A stretch of DNA of 24,105 nucleotides, from contig CAZMXS010000073.1 in assembly GCA_964570325.1 (NCBI GenBank), positions 1 through 24,105 of the forward strand. Reading direction: 5' to 3'. Of the stretch, positions 1 to 7,494 are shown one piece after another. The notes under the pieces are model-generated. The model was not told where the DNA came from, searched no databases, and saw only the letters and a list, made by a program, of their open reading frames with translations. Numbering within the stretch: the first letter of the stretch is position 1; every line of letters begins with the position of its first letter. A program made the translations under genes and the position numbers. The DNA is from CAZMXS01 sp964570325. Lineage in GTDB: Bacteria; Verrucomicrobiota; Kiritimatiellia; CAIQIC01; CAZMXS01.

Positions 1-421
1 GGCAAAACCAGAACAGTTCGCTCGCGCACCGCGCGAGGGAACTGCTCTTTTTAGGCTGATTCAGGCCGCGCAGCATGTCGGCCCATTCCCAAGGATTATC
101 GCGTTCGCGCAATCGCTCCTCCAGCGCCTTCTTCAGCAGCAGGGCCAGGAAACTGCGGAACACATGCCCCCAGATCGTGTCGTCGCGATTGTAATAGATC
201 GGTCGCGTTTCCAGAATCGCTTTGGTCGTGCGGATCAGGGCTTGGCGGTGCTCCACCACGCGGTTCCGCCCCCGGATGCCCAACTGCCACCGTTGGAACA
301 AGTGCGGTTCCGCGGAGAGGCTGCGCCCCGTCCGCTCCACTTGTCTTTCCCCGGCCGAGCGAACCATGGGCCGGGTGAGCCGGCGCCGCAAATAACGGCT
401 GTCGCGGCGATGGGCGGCGTG
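1..421 (-). pseudogene. Decayed IS1634-like transposase fragment
   Basis: The minus strand stays open from position 421 to the left edge, just after an in-frame TAA at 422-424, and no start codon fits a transposase. Around 57-243 it reads TTKAILETRPIYYN, then GHVFRSFLALLLKKALEERL, then NPWEWADMLRGLN. I recognise this as the C-terminal block (third catalytic region and following helices) of IS1634/IS4-type DDE transposases. Intact members are several hundred residues long and continue well past the WEWAD segment. Here the similarity stops at the hairpin near 11-53, and the part upstream of the ETRP motif looks scrambled (VVEHRQALIRTTK where a shorter stretch is usual). I therefore read it as a relic trimmed at both ends and not functional. 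No terminal inverted repeats are visible. The family call rests on remembered motifs. Confidence 0.6.
11..53 (+). terminator. Strong intrinsic terminator hairpin
   Basis: CAGTTC (14-19) pairs with GAACTG (39-44). After one G/G mismatch, CTCGCGC (21-27) pairs with GCGCGAG (31-37) around a 3-nt loop. A TTTTT run follows at 48-52 on the plus strand, so it should stop a rightward transcript coming from a gene left of the window. The flanks extend the stem further (AGAA/CTCT with a wobble pair). On the minus strand the hairpin is followed only by GGTTTT, so leftward termination would be weaker. Confidence 0.75.
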
Positions 422-439
422 TTATGGTGCCGGCCAATC

Positions 440-2290
440 ATGGGCTTGCAACGCGAGTGGAGTCTTTGGCGCGGGGCCGGGCGGGATTTTCGCGCCGCGT
501 TACCCCAACTGGTCGCCTTCGAGATTCTGGCCAAGCTGCTGGGGTTGGTGTTCATCACGCCATTGAGCGTCGCGGCGACGGCGCAGTTGCTGGATTTGGC
601 GGGCGGGCCGGCCGTGACCAATTACGACCTGATCCGGTTTGCCCTCAACCCGCTGGGCTGGCTGACGGCGCTCGTGGCCGGCACCTTTTTCTTTTTTGGC
701 GCCTACCTCGAAACCGCCGGTCTGATGCTGATCGCGGCGCGCCTTCGCGAGCAAACCCGTTTATCCAGCTTTCGCGCGCTGGCCCTGATCGGGCGGCGGC
801 TGCCCGGCCTGCTGGCCACGGCGCTGGCCACATTCGGGATCGTCCTGGCCTGCGCCGCGCCGTTTCTGGCGGCCGGCGGCGCGGCCTACTGGCTGCTCAC
901 GCGCGCGCACGACATCAACTATTACCTGACTGAGCAACCGCCCATCTTCATCGCCGCGATCCTCTTCGCGGGCTTGCTCGCCGCGGGTCTGATCGCGCTG
1001 GTGATCCGCGTTTATGTGTTGTGGGTGTTTGCCGTGCCGGTGACGCTGTTCGAGGGCCGGATCGGCTGGGCTGCGTTGCGCCGAAGCAGCGAACTGGCGG
1101 GCGGGGCGCTGCGGCGCACGGCCGCCACGCTGGCGGCGAGCCTGGTCTTGGTTGTCCTGCTTGCCGGCGCGGCCGCGCTGGGCGTTGGCGCGTTGAGCGC
1201 AATGGCGTTGACCACAGTGGACGTGCGGTTTGGCTGCGGGATTGTGATGATGATCCTGGCCTGGGGCCTGAACCTCGCGCTTACGGCGCTGCTGACGTTG
1301 CTGTGCGCGCCGTTGATTATGGTGCTGCTCACCCGACTGTACTTCGAGTTGCGTGAGCAGCGGGAGGGCCCGGTGGGGCCGGTGGCGATTTTTGCCGGTG
1401 TGCCCGGCCGCCCGGCCGGCGCGCCCATGCCGTTGTCGCGCGGGTTGGTTTATGGCGCCGCCGTGCTGCTGCTGGCGCTGATGGTCGTCGGGGCGGCCTA
1501 TCTGGCCGAGGCCGTCTACGCGGCCGACCACGTCAAGGTGATCGCGCACCGCGGCGATTCCGCGCGCGCGCCCGAGAATACGCTCAGCGCGCTGCGCAAG
1601 GCGTTGGAACTGCGGCCCGACTACGCCGAAATTGACCTGCAGGAGACCCGGGACGGCGCGATCCTCGTGCTGCACGATAACGACTTGATGAAAGTGGCCG
1701 GCGTGCCGCGGGGCCTGTGGCAGATGACCTTTGCCGAGGCGCGGCAACTCGATGTCGGCAGTTGGTTCGCCCCGGAATTCAAGGATGAGCGGCTGCCGAC
1801 GCTGGATGAAGTGATTGACCTGGTCGAAGGCCGGATGCGCATGATCTTTGAACTGAAATACAACGGGCACGACCGCTTCCTGCCGGAGCGCGTCGTGGCG
1901 ATTATCCAGCGCCGCGGATTCCAGGAACACTGCATCATCTCGTCCCTGAACTACGCGGGTTTGCAGCGGGTCAAGCAACTGGACCCGACCATCAAGACCG
2001 CTTATATCCTGTTCGGCGGCATCGGCAATCCGGCCAAACTGAACGCCGATGGAATTGGGATTCCCGCCCTCTTCCTGACCTCGGACCTGGTGGAAAAATG
2101 CCACGCGAACGATCGCGAAGTGTTGGTCTGGACCGTTAACGACCGCGACGCGATGGAACGGTTCATTGAAATGGATGTGGACTTCATTTACACCGACAAG
2201 CCGGCTGACCTGATCGCATTGCTTCAGCAGCGCGACGCACAAACCCCCGTTGAAAGGTTGAAGCGCAAGTTCAAGGATTTGATGGATTAG
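440..2290 (+). CDS. Membrane-anchored glycerophosphodiester phosphodiesterase
   Basis: The 616-aa product probably hydrolyses glycerophosphodiesters to glycerol-3-phosphate plus an alcohol at the cytoplasmic membrane. Residues 1 to about 360 form a hydrophobic domain with six to eight predicted membrane spans, resembling the GPDPase membrane-domain family found before GDPD domains in other bacteria. The catalytic domain starts near residue 367 with AHRGDSARAPENT (His370-Arg-Gly, then the PENT motif), followed by EIDLQETRDG, LVLHD and FELKYNG, which supply the expected acid/base and metal residues. The frame is open from 164, but its first ~90 codons overlap the transposase relic on the other strand and look unlike protein. 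I chose ATG 440 (MGLQREWSLWRGAGRDFR), which fits the family's N-terminus; ATG 410 is possible. No strong ribosome-binding site is visible at either. Confidence 0.88.
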   Translation: MGLQREWSLWRGAGRDFRAALPQLVAFEILAKLLGLVFITPLSVAATAQLLDLAGGPAVTNYDLIRFALNPLGWLTALVAGTFFFFGAYLETAGLMLIAARLREQTRLSSFRALALIGRRLPGLLATALATFGIVLACAAPFLAAGGAAYWLLTRAHDINYYLTEQPPIFIAAILFAGLLAAGLIALVIRVYVLWVFAVPVTLFEGRIGWAALRRSSELAGGALRRTAATLAASLVLVVLLAGAAALGVGALSAMALTTVDVRFGCGIVMMILAWGLNLALTALLTLLCAPLIMVLLTRLYFELREQREGPVGPVAIFAGVPGRPAGAPMPLSRGLVYGAAVLLLALMVVGAAYLAEAVYAADHVKVIAHRGDSARAPENTLSALRKALELRPDYAEIDLQETRDGAILVLHDNDLMKVAGVPRGLWQMTFAEARQLDVGSWFAPEFKDERLPTLDEVIDLVEGRMRMIFELKYNGHDRFLPERVVAIIQRRGFQEHCIISSLNYAGLQRVKQLDPTIKTAYILFGGIGNPAKLNADGIGIPALFLTSDLVEKCHANDREVLVWTVNDRDAMERFIEMDVDFIYTDKPADLIALLQQRDAQTPVERLKRKFKDLMD

Positions 2291-2356
2291 CCCTGGGCGG
2301 GCCCCGGTGCATGGAAGGAGCCGCCGCTCGCGTATGCTCGTGGGCGCATGGAGCAA

Positions 2357-3511
2357 TCACGGCACCGGCGTTTCCAACAGCGCCCGGATATCCGGCGGCA
2401 CGCGAAACTGTGGGTCCAGTTGCCGCAGGTCATCCAGCACCTGCCGCGCCAGGTGCGGCTGTCCGAGCGCGAGTTGGACGCGGGCGAGGCGCAGACCGAT
2501 TTCCACCTGTTCCGCGGCGGGGTAGTGCACAGCCTTGCCGCGGGCGCGCTCCAGTACATCGGCCGCCTCTTTTTCCTGTCCGGCCTGGGCCAGCGCGAAG
2601 CCGAGGGTGTCGAGGTAGCGCGGATTGGCCGGCGCGAGCAGGACGGCCTGCCGCGCGAGCCGGACCGCCTCCTCCGGCCGGTCGCGATTTTCCGCCAGCA
2701 GCCAGGCCAGGTTGTTATAGGCCTGGCCGTATTGTGGATCCTGCGCGATGGCCGTTCGGTACAATTCCTCCGCCCGTGCCGGATTGGCGAGGCGGCGGCA
2801 GACATTGGCCAGTCCGGTGTAAACGGCGGGGGTGCGCTGTCCGCCGGCCAGGGCGCCCTCATAGTCGCGCCGGGCCCGGCGCGGGTCGCCGGTCTCCTCG
2901 TAGAATCGGCCGCGGCTGAACAGATCCCCGGCGTCCGGCGGCCAGGGCGGCCGATCCGGCGGGCAGATGACAAAGGCGCGAAAATGCTGGGCGCTCCATT
3001 GTTCCAGGAACTCGTTCTCGGGCATCACGTCCGCCCGCGCGCCGCCGTCGAACACCAGGAATTGACGGATGGTATCGTCGTAGCCGGCGGCGACCGTGAA
3101 ACGGCGTCCGCTCGAGTCCGGCGGTCCAAGCCGGCGGGCAACGATTACCGGAGCGCCCGCGCGCAGCGCGGCTTTGAGCCGGTCCACGGAGAGCGCGGTA
3201 GCCCGCGTCCAGAGGCCATAGGGACGCGTCAGGAGCGAAACCTGCTCCTCGGCGGTTTGCGCGCGCAGCCGCAACTGCGCGTGGCGGGTTTGCAGGTCGG
3301 TCGGGGTGACGCGGGGCCCCCAATAGCGGATCACCGTGGCCAGCGCGGAAAATTCCGCCTCCGGCCCAGCCGGGGGAAAACCACGCAACCCGCGGATAAC
3401 GGCGGCCTGTTCCGAATGCCGCAATGCCGCCGCCGTGAAATGGCTTTGCGGGTCGCGCGTGGCGCAGCCGCCGGTCAGGCACAACAGCCCGGCCGCCAAC
3501 CACCAGACCAC
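2357..3511 (-). CDS. Lipoprotein: inactive C39-peptidase-like domain plus TPR repeats
   Basis: From the GTG at 3511 the product has 384 aa. It begins with a short hydrophobic leader and lipobox LTGGC (Cys16), so it should be a membrane-anchored lipoprotein. Residues ~40-185 match the plan of PA2778-type C39-like cysteine peptidases (SALATVIRYWG, then LKAALRAGAPVIV, then RRFTVAAGYDD). However, the usual QCGPAAL motif reads AEFSALA, with no Cys, and the usual HYAVVVGYD lacks its His. Catalysis therefore looks lost. Residues ~195-380 contain TPR units (AYNNLAWLLAENRDRPEEAV, RYLDTLGFALAQAG), suggesting a scaffolding role. The start is uncertain: an in-frame TTG at 3556 overlaps the end of the upstream BON gene and would add 15 residues with a more basic signal-peptide n-region. 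It probably shares a transcript with that gene. Confidence 0.8.
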   Translation of the reverse strand: MVWWLAAGLLCLTGGCATRDPQSHFTAAALRHSEQAAVIRGLRGFPPAGPEAEFSALATVIRYWGPRVTPTDLQTRHAQLRLRAQTAEEQVSLLTRPYGLWTRATALSVDRLKAALRAGAPVIVARRLGPPDSSGRRFTVAAGYDDTIRQFLVFDGGARADVMPENEFLEQWSAQHFRAFVICPPDRPPWPPDAGDLFSRGRFYEETGDPRRARRDYEGALAGGQRTPAVYTGLANVCRRLANPARAEELYRTAIAQDPQYGQAYNNLAWLLAENRDRPEEAVRLARQAVLLAPANPRYLDTLGFALAQAGQEKEAADVLERARGKAVHYPAAEQVEIGLRLARVQLALGQPHLARQVLDDLRQLDPQFRVPPDIRALLETPVP

Positions 3512-3542
3512 ATGGATGGCGCGCCAAGCGGCGGCGGACGGC

Positions 3543-3851
3543 CTAACGGATATCAAGATTATCCACAACTTCCGTGACGCCTGGCGCGCCGCGGACGATG
3601 CCCAGCACGCGGCCGCGCATGGTCTCGTTGTGGACCACGCCGCGGACGGTGGCGACGCCATTGACGACGGTGATGCCGATCGGCGTGCTGCGGGTGACCG
3701 TATCGTTAAATAACCGATTCTGGATGTCATCGGTAATCTGCTTGTCAGTGAGCGAAGCGCCCGAGGACAAATCATCGGACAACGTGCCGCAGCCGGTCAA
3801 CAACGGGGCCGCGGCCAGGCAGGCCAGCGCGATCATCATCATGAATTTCAT
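3543..3851 (-). CDS. BON-domain lipoprotein (OsmY-like)
   Basis: A 102-aa secreted lipoprotein. The leader MKFMMMIALACLAAAPLLTG ends in a lipobox-type LLTGC at about Cys21. The rest is a single BON domain: LTDKQITDDIQNRLFND, then ITVVNGVATVRGVV, then a final GAPGVTEVVDNLDIR, with the conserved glycines of the family. BON proteins such as OsmY and DolP act at the cell envelope and bind phospholipid, so a periplasmic or outer-membrane role is likely. I chose ATG 3851 over an ATG nine codons upstream because AAAGGGAG lies at a good distance before it and the signal peptide then starts cleanly. The C39-like/TPR lipoprotein gene follows directly and may overlap it. Confidence 0.85.
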   Translation of the reverse strand: MKFMMMIALACLAAAPLLTGCGTLSDDLSSGASLTDKQITDDIQNRLFNDTVTRSTPIGITVVNGVATVRGVVHNETMRGRVLGIVRGAPGVTEVVDNLDIR

Positions 3852-3913
3852 GCAGCGTGCTCCCTTTCTCCAATTCATCGGAACGGGTTCCGGGTTTACA
3901 AAAACCGTTTATG

Positions 3914-3942
3914 AATGTACCGTCATCCGCGTGGCGCGTCAA
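3914..3942 (-). promoter_or_regulatory. Likely sigma70-type promoter for the BON lipoprotein gene
   Basis: On the minus strand TTGACG (3942-3937) is separated by exactly 17 bp from TACATT (3919-3914). This places the transcript start about 55 nt before the ATG at 3851. The boxes match the consensus at 5/6 and 4/6. They lie in the 108-bp divergent gap shared with the plus-strand phospholipase D gene. Confidence 0.45.
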
Positions 3943-3959
3943 CCAGCCGGAAGGTGCGT

Positions 3960-4787
3960 ATGAATGGTTTCAAATGGCCGGGCCGATGCTTGCTGGCCCT
4001 GATTCTGGCGGCGGCCCACGCCGGCGCATGGGAGCTGGCGGACGGGATGGTCGCCGACCGGCTCGATACCTCGCAGAGTTCGTTCATTGAACGCGCCGAG
4101 TTTTTCAGCGAACCGGACGCCGCCGCCGGCACGCTGGTGATCCGTATCAAGGGCGAAAGCATCAGCTACTTTGATGTGCCGGTCGCGGTCTGGCATGAGT
4201 TCAAGGCCGCGGATTCGATCGGTGCCTTCTACGGGAAACACATCAAGCAACAATATGAACGCCAGGTGGGCGAACCGCAGGCGGCGCGGTGCGCGACGGG
4301 CGCCGCGCGGCGCGTCCAGGCCTGGGTTGCGAGCGGCTTCAACGAGGAATGCGAGAATCTGGTGTTGCCGGCTGTGGATGCGGCGCAAACGCAGATTCTT
4401 GTAGCGGCCTACGCTTTCACCCGCACCCGGATCGCCGCCGCGCTGGTTCGCGCCCGCGCGCGCGGCGTGGATGTGCGGATGAAAATTGACGCCAAACAGG
4501 CGGAGTATCCGCTGGCGGAAAAACAACTGGCGTACCTCGCGCGGCACGACATCCCCGTTGAACGCATCGCGGTGCGCGGCGAATACGCGGCGATGCATAA
4601 CAAGTTCATGGTGGTGGATCGGCGGATCGTCATTGCCGGGAGTTACAATTACACGACCACCGCGCAGTTTGCGAACTGGGAGAACGTCTTGTCCATCGAG
4701 TCGCCCGAAATCGCGGCCAGCTACGCGGAGGCGTGGGAGGCGATCCGTTCGGATAGCGGCTCGGAAAGCGCGCCGGCGGCCGAATGA
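3960..4787 (+). CDS. Exported KTSC-phospholipase D fusion protein
   Basis: The 275-aa product has a signal peptide (residues 1 to ~23, cleaved near AHAGA). It then carries a KTSC-like domain at ~38-98 (GTLVIRIKGESISYFDVP, then AADSIGAFYGKHIK) and a single phospholipase D domain at ~118-268. The PLD domain holds one HKD motif, H213-N-K215-F-M-V-V-D220, followed by GSYNYTTTAQFANWENVL with the conserved Asn and Glu. One-motif members such as the Nuc endonuclease work as dimers and cleave phosphodiesters, so a periplasmic or secreted nuclease or phospholipase is likely. GGAAGG (3949-3954) lies 5 nt before ATG 3960, which settles the start over an upstream ATG at 3915. Its stop overlaps the glycosyltransferase start (ATGA), implying translational coupling. 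The substrate cannot be told from sequence. Confidence 0.85.
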   Translation: MNGFKWPGRCLLALILAAAHAGAWELADGMVADRLDTSQSSFIERAEFFSEPDAAAGTLVIRIKGESISYFDVPVAVWHEFKAADSIGAFYGKHIKQQYERQVGEPQAARCATGAARRVQAWVASGFNEECENLVLPAVDAAQTQILVAAYAFTRTRIAAALVRARARGVDVRMKIDAKQAEYPLAEKQLAYLARHDIPVERIAVRGEYAAMHNKFMVVDRRIVIAGSYNYTTTAQFANWENVLSIESPEIAASYAEAWEAIRSDSGSESAPAAE

Positions 4788-5986
4788 AGATACTCTTTCT
4801 TTCCACGCGGCTTCCGCACTTGCGCTCGTTCAGCGGCCATGGGCTGGTCTTTCAGCGTATCCGCCGCCTGGCCGAGCGTGGCCACACGATCGGCGCGGCC
4901 GTGTTCAGCGAACCGGGTTGCGACGAACACGCGGACGAGCTGCGCCCGTTTGTGGACGCGCTGGAGATTGTCGAGCATCCCTGGCGGGTGGGCGCGCGCG
5001 GCACGCTGACGGATGCGGTTCGACCGCGGCCGCGGCCGTTTTCGATGTACGCCTCCGCCGACATGGCGCGGCGGGTGGGCGAACTGGTGGAACGGCGGCG
5101 CTATGACGTTGCGCTCGCCGAATTCAGCGTGATGGGCCAGTTTCTCGATCGCAACGTCTTCCTGCCGGCCGTCCGCCGCGTCATTTCCGTCCACCACTGC
5201 TATACGATTATGAATCGGAAGGCCCTGCGAATCCGCGGCTGGCGGCCCCGGACGGTGCGTGAATGGTTCGCGCTCAAGGGCCTCCAGCGGTTCGAGTTCA
5301 GTGTTTACCGCGCGGTGGATCGCGTTCTGGCGTTGACCTCGGAGCTCAAGTTCGGGTTGCTCCAGTATGCCCCGGACCTGCGGACAGCCGTTGTGCCCAT
5401 CGGCGTGGACACCGAGTATTTCCAGCCCGGCGATCCAGCCGCGCGTGAGAAAGCCATCCTATTTACCGGCCATTTCAATGACGAGCCCAACCGCGACGCG
5501 GTGGCGCGGTTTATTATCGGCGTCTGGCCGGCGCTGCGCCGCGCCGATCCCGACCTGCGGTTCTATGTGGTCGGCCCCGGCCCCACGCCGGAAATGCGCG
5601 AGTTCAGCCGGCGCGACCCGCGCATCGTGGTCACCGGTGAGGTAGCCGATGTCCGGCCCTATCTGGCGCGCGCGCAGGTTTTTGTCTGCCCGATGCGGAT
5701 GGGGACCGGCGTGCGCGTCAAGGTGCTGGAGGCAATGGCCGCCGGCGTTCCGGTGGTGGCCACGACGGCCGGCGCGGAGGGGGTGCCTTTTCAGATCGGC
5801 GACACCGGATTTCTCGCTGACCAACCCGCCATCATGGCGCAGTATATCAACCTGTTGCTGACCGATCCCGACCTGCGGGAGCGCATTTCGCGGCGCGCGC
5901 GCGCCATGATGGTTGAACGCTTCGCCTGGGACCACGGCATCGGCTTGCTTGAACAGGTGCTGACGGAGGTGGTAACCAAAGGGTGA
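4784..5986 (+). CDS. Glycosyltransferase family 4 (GT-B fold)
   Basis: A 400-aa retaining GT-B glycosyltransferase, expected to transfer a sugar from a nucleotide-sugar donor. The N-terminal acceptor domain starts MKILFLSTRLPH and contains a glycine-bearing loop (SFSGHG) and RIRRLAERGH. The C-terminal donor domain shows VVPIGVDTEYFQPGD, AILFTGHFNDEPN, LRFYVVGPGP and VTGEVADVRPYLARA. It also has GTGVRVKVLEAMAAGVPVVA, the Glu-containing donor-binding block of GT4/WsaF-like enzymes. There is no signal peptide or membrane span, so it is cytoplasmic or membrane-peripheral. The ATG lies within the previous gene's TGA (ATGA), a strong reason to accept the start. The operon holds no other polysaccharide genes, so the acceptor (lipopolysaccharide, exopolysaccharide or protein) is unknown. 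Confidence 0.9.
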   Translation: MKILFLSTRLPHLRSFSGHGLVFQRIRRLAERGHTIGAAVFSEPGCDEHADELRPFVDALEIVEHPWRVGARGTLTDAVRPRPRPFSMYASADMARRVGELVERRRYDVALAEFSVMGQFLDRNVFLPAVRRVISVHHCYTIMNRKALRIRGWRPRTVREWFALKGLQRFEFSVYRAVDRVLALTSELKFGLLQYAPDLRTAVVPIGVDTEYFQPGDPAAREKAILFTGHFNDEPNRDAVARFIIGVWPALRRADPDLRFYVVGPGPTPEMREFSRRDPRIVVTGEVADVRPYLARAQVFVCPMRMGTGVRVKVLEAMAAGVPVVATTAGAEGVPFQIGDTGFLADQPAIMAQYINLLLTDPDLRERISRRARAMMVERFAWDHGIGLLEQVLTEVVTKG

Positions 5987-6065
5987 ATCGGGGAAGGCGG
6001 CGTGATTGCAAGGGGGGACGACGAGCCCAACTGAAGATAGTGGCCTTGGGCGGGCCGCCCGCGGC

Positions 6066-6797
6066 TCAATCCGCCGGTGGCGCATTGGTGGCCGCCAGTC
6101 CCGGGCGCTCGATGCGTGTGGCCACGGAGTTGCCGGCCGGAATGAACACCTCCGTGTCCAATGACCGCGCGCCCGTTTGTTCCCGCCAAGCCAGCTTGAT
6201 GCGGGCGGCGCGGGGCAATGGGGTTGCGCCGCCGCCGGCCCAGCCGTTGGTCCATGCCGCGCCGTCAAACAACGCAATCTGCAGTAGCGTGATGCCGTCC
6301 GCCAGCCGGTTGGTGATCGTGATCAGCGCGCCGGGCCCGGACAACTCGCGGGATTCGCGCCGCAATTCCATGCCGTCGGAGAAATGGTCGGCCAGGCGGT
6401 ATGAAACGCGTTCCAGCCCGTGCCACGCGAGATCCGTTTCGCCGTCCGGCAGATAGGCGCAGCAAAAGGAGAGCGCAAAGTCAGCGGGGGTCGGGTCAGG
6501 CGGTGTCAGCGTGAAACGGGTGGCCAGCGGATCAGCGCCGCTGAAAGCGCAGGCCAGGTCATGGGACAGCGCGCGCAGGGCCGCCGCCGCCAGGCCGCCG
6601 CGGTCCAGCCGTTCCGCCTGGGCGCGCCGGGTTCGGTCTACGGCATGGTAAGTGGAAAAGGCGATCGTCACAATCAGCCCGGCGATGGCAATGGCGAGGA
6701 GCAATTCGATCAGGGTCATTCCCGTGCGAGGTTGCGCGGCAGTCGGCGGCGCATCGAAACGAAGGCTGACCCTCCACTGCATTGGGGCAATCGCCAT
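6066..6797 (-). CDS. GspJ-like minor pseudopilin
   Basis: A 243-aa type IV pilin-like protein. The class III signal is clear: after a 26-residue leader comes G26|MTLIELLLAIAIAGLIVTIA, with Glu at mature position 5 and a hydrophobic helix, recognised by prepilin peptidase. Length and the later pattern (RDGLAA-like turn, then ALRALSHDLACAF, then ALITITNRLADGI) fit GspJ, a minor pseudopilin of type II secretion that sits at the pseudopilus tip. A PulG-like or other pseudopilin is possible. ATG 6797 is preceded by AAAGGAAG at proper spacing. The leader is longer than the usual 6-15 residues; an in-frame ATG at 6782 would shorten it by five. It lies 48 bp after the FHA gene and no other gsp genes are in the window. 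Confidence 0.78.
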   Translation of the reverse strand: MAIAPMQWRVSLRFDAPPTAAQPRTGMTLIELLLAIAIAGLIVTIAFSTYHAVDRTRRAQAERLDRGGLAAAALRALSHDLACAFSGADPLATRFTLTPPDPTPADFALSFCCAYLPDGETDLAWHGLERVSYRLADHFSDGMELRRESRELSGPGALITITNRLADGITLLQIALFDGAAWTNGWAGGGATPLPRAARIKLAWREQTGARSLDTEVFIPAGNSVATRIERPGLAATNAPPAD

Positions 6798-6845
6798 GTT
6801 TCTTCCTTTGGAGGAACGGCCGCCGTGGCGGTTCTCCAGCGCCGG

Positions 6846-7349
6846 CTAACCGGTCGTGATCAGCTTGAAGAAAAAGAGCACCACGCCGACCAGCGCGAGG
6901 ATGCCGACCACCACGATCAGGATGAACCAGACCCCCCGACTTTCCGTGCGGCGCGCGCCAAAAGGCGAAATGCTGGCAAACGAGTCCGGCGCGGCGACCG
7001 GGCCGGCGGCGATCTCGACGTTGGCGGCCTCGGCGAAGCTCTGGGTCTCCACCGCCTCCGTCAGCTCGCCGTCAAACATGAATTCGACCGAACCGACCTG
7101 CAGCAAATCCTTCGGCTTGAGGCGCGCCTTGGAAATCGGCTGGGAGTTGAGGCGCGTGCCGTTGGTGGATTCCAGGTCGCGGATAAAGTAGCTGTCGCCC
7201 TCGCGGACGACACTGCAGTGATGGCCGGAAACGGTGGCGCTATCCAGCATGATGACATTGTCTTTGCTGCGCCCCATTGTGGTTTCATCGTGGTCGAGCG
7301 GAAACGTCTTGCCCTTGACTTCCGCAGACATGCCTATGAGAACGGCCAT
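6846..7349 (-). CDS. FHA-domain protein with C-terminal membrane anchor
   Basis: A 167-aa protein. Residues ~1-95 are a forkhead-associated phosphothreonine-binding domain with every signature element: MGRSKDNVI (Gly-Arg-Ser loop), VSGHHCSV (Ser and His), and LESTNGTRLN (Asn-Gly turn). A low-complexity linker follows, then one transmembrane helix at ~142-164 (WFILIVVVGILALVGVVLFF) ending KLITTG. The FHA domain should face the cytoplasm if the tail is inserted C-out. GGAGGA stands 8 nt before ATG 7349, and a consensus-like promoter lies just upstream. FHA proteins read Ser/Thr-kinase phosphorylation, so the membrane kinase at 16312-18804 is a possible partner, though it is 9 kb away. The gspJ-like gene follows and is probably co-transcribed. 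Confidence 0.88.
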   Translation of the reverse strand: MAVLIGMSAEVKGKTFPLDHDETTMGRSKDNVIMLDSATVSGHHCSVVREGDSYFIRDLESTNGTRLNSQPISKARLKPKDLLQVGSVEFMFDGELTEAVETQSFAEAANVEIAAGPVAAPDSFASISPFGARRTESRGVWFILIVVVGILALVGVVLFFFKLITTG

Positions 7350-7379
7350 GGAACGAGTCCTCCAAAGAATTTCAACTGG

Positions 7380-7408
7380 ATATTGTCATTCCGGCCGCGC
7401 GGTGTCAA
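7380..7408 (-). promoter_or_regulatory. Likely promoter for the FHA/pseudopilin gene pair
   Basis: A perfect TTGACA -35 box (7408-7403, minus strand) is followed after 17 bp by CAATAT (7385-7380), a weak -10; GACAAT at 15-bp spacing is an alternative. The start would lie about 25 nt before the FHA gene's ATG at 7349. This suggests the pair is transcribed separately from pyrC upstream. Confidence 0.45.
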
Positions 7409-7431
7409 CGGAGGGAAATGGCAATTCGCGC

Positions 7432-7463
7432 GGCCCGCGCGCCGGGGCCTGTCCCGGCGGGCC
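7432..7463 (-). terminator. GC-rich hairpin after pyrC, possible terminator
   Basis: GCCGGG (7441-7446) pairs with CCCGGC (7453-7458) around a 6-nt loop. GGCCC (7432-7436) and GGGCC (7459-7463) extend the stem with a small bulge. It lies in the 145-bp gap between the pyrC stop and the FHA promoter, but no T-run follows on either strand. Rho-independent termination is therefore doubtful. Confidence 0.3.
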
Positions 7464-7494
7464 GTGCGTTCTCGCTCGTCGGCACAGCTTCCAC

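Noticed and set aside
164..439. N-terminal extension of the diesterase frame
   Set aside because: It overlaps the transposase relic and has no family similarity; the natural start is at 440.
761..2356. 531-codon minus-strand frame opposite the diesterase
   Set aside because: It is a mirror of a well-supported gene, with His/Gln/Arg-rich low-complexity translation.
6038..6055. GGGCGG/CCGCCC palindrome between convergent genes
   Set aside because: The stem is short, with no T-run and almost no loop; likely a by-product of GC content.
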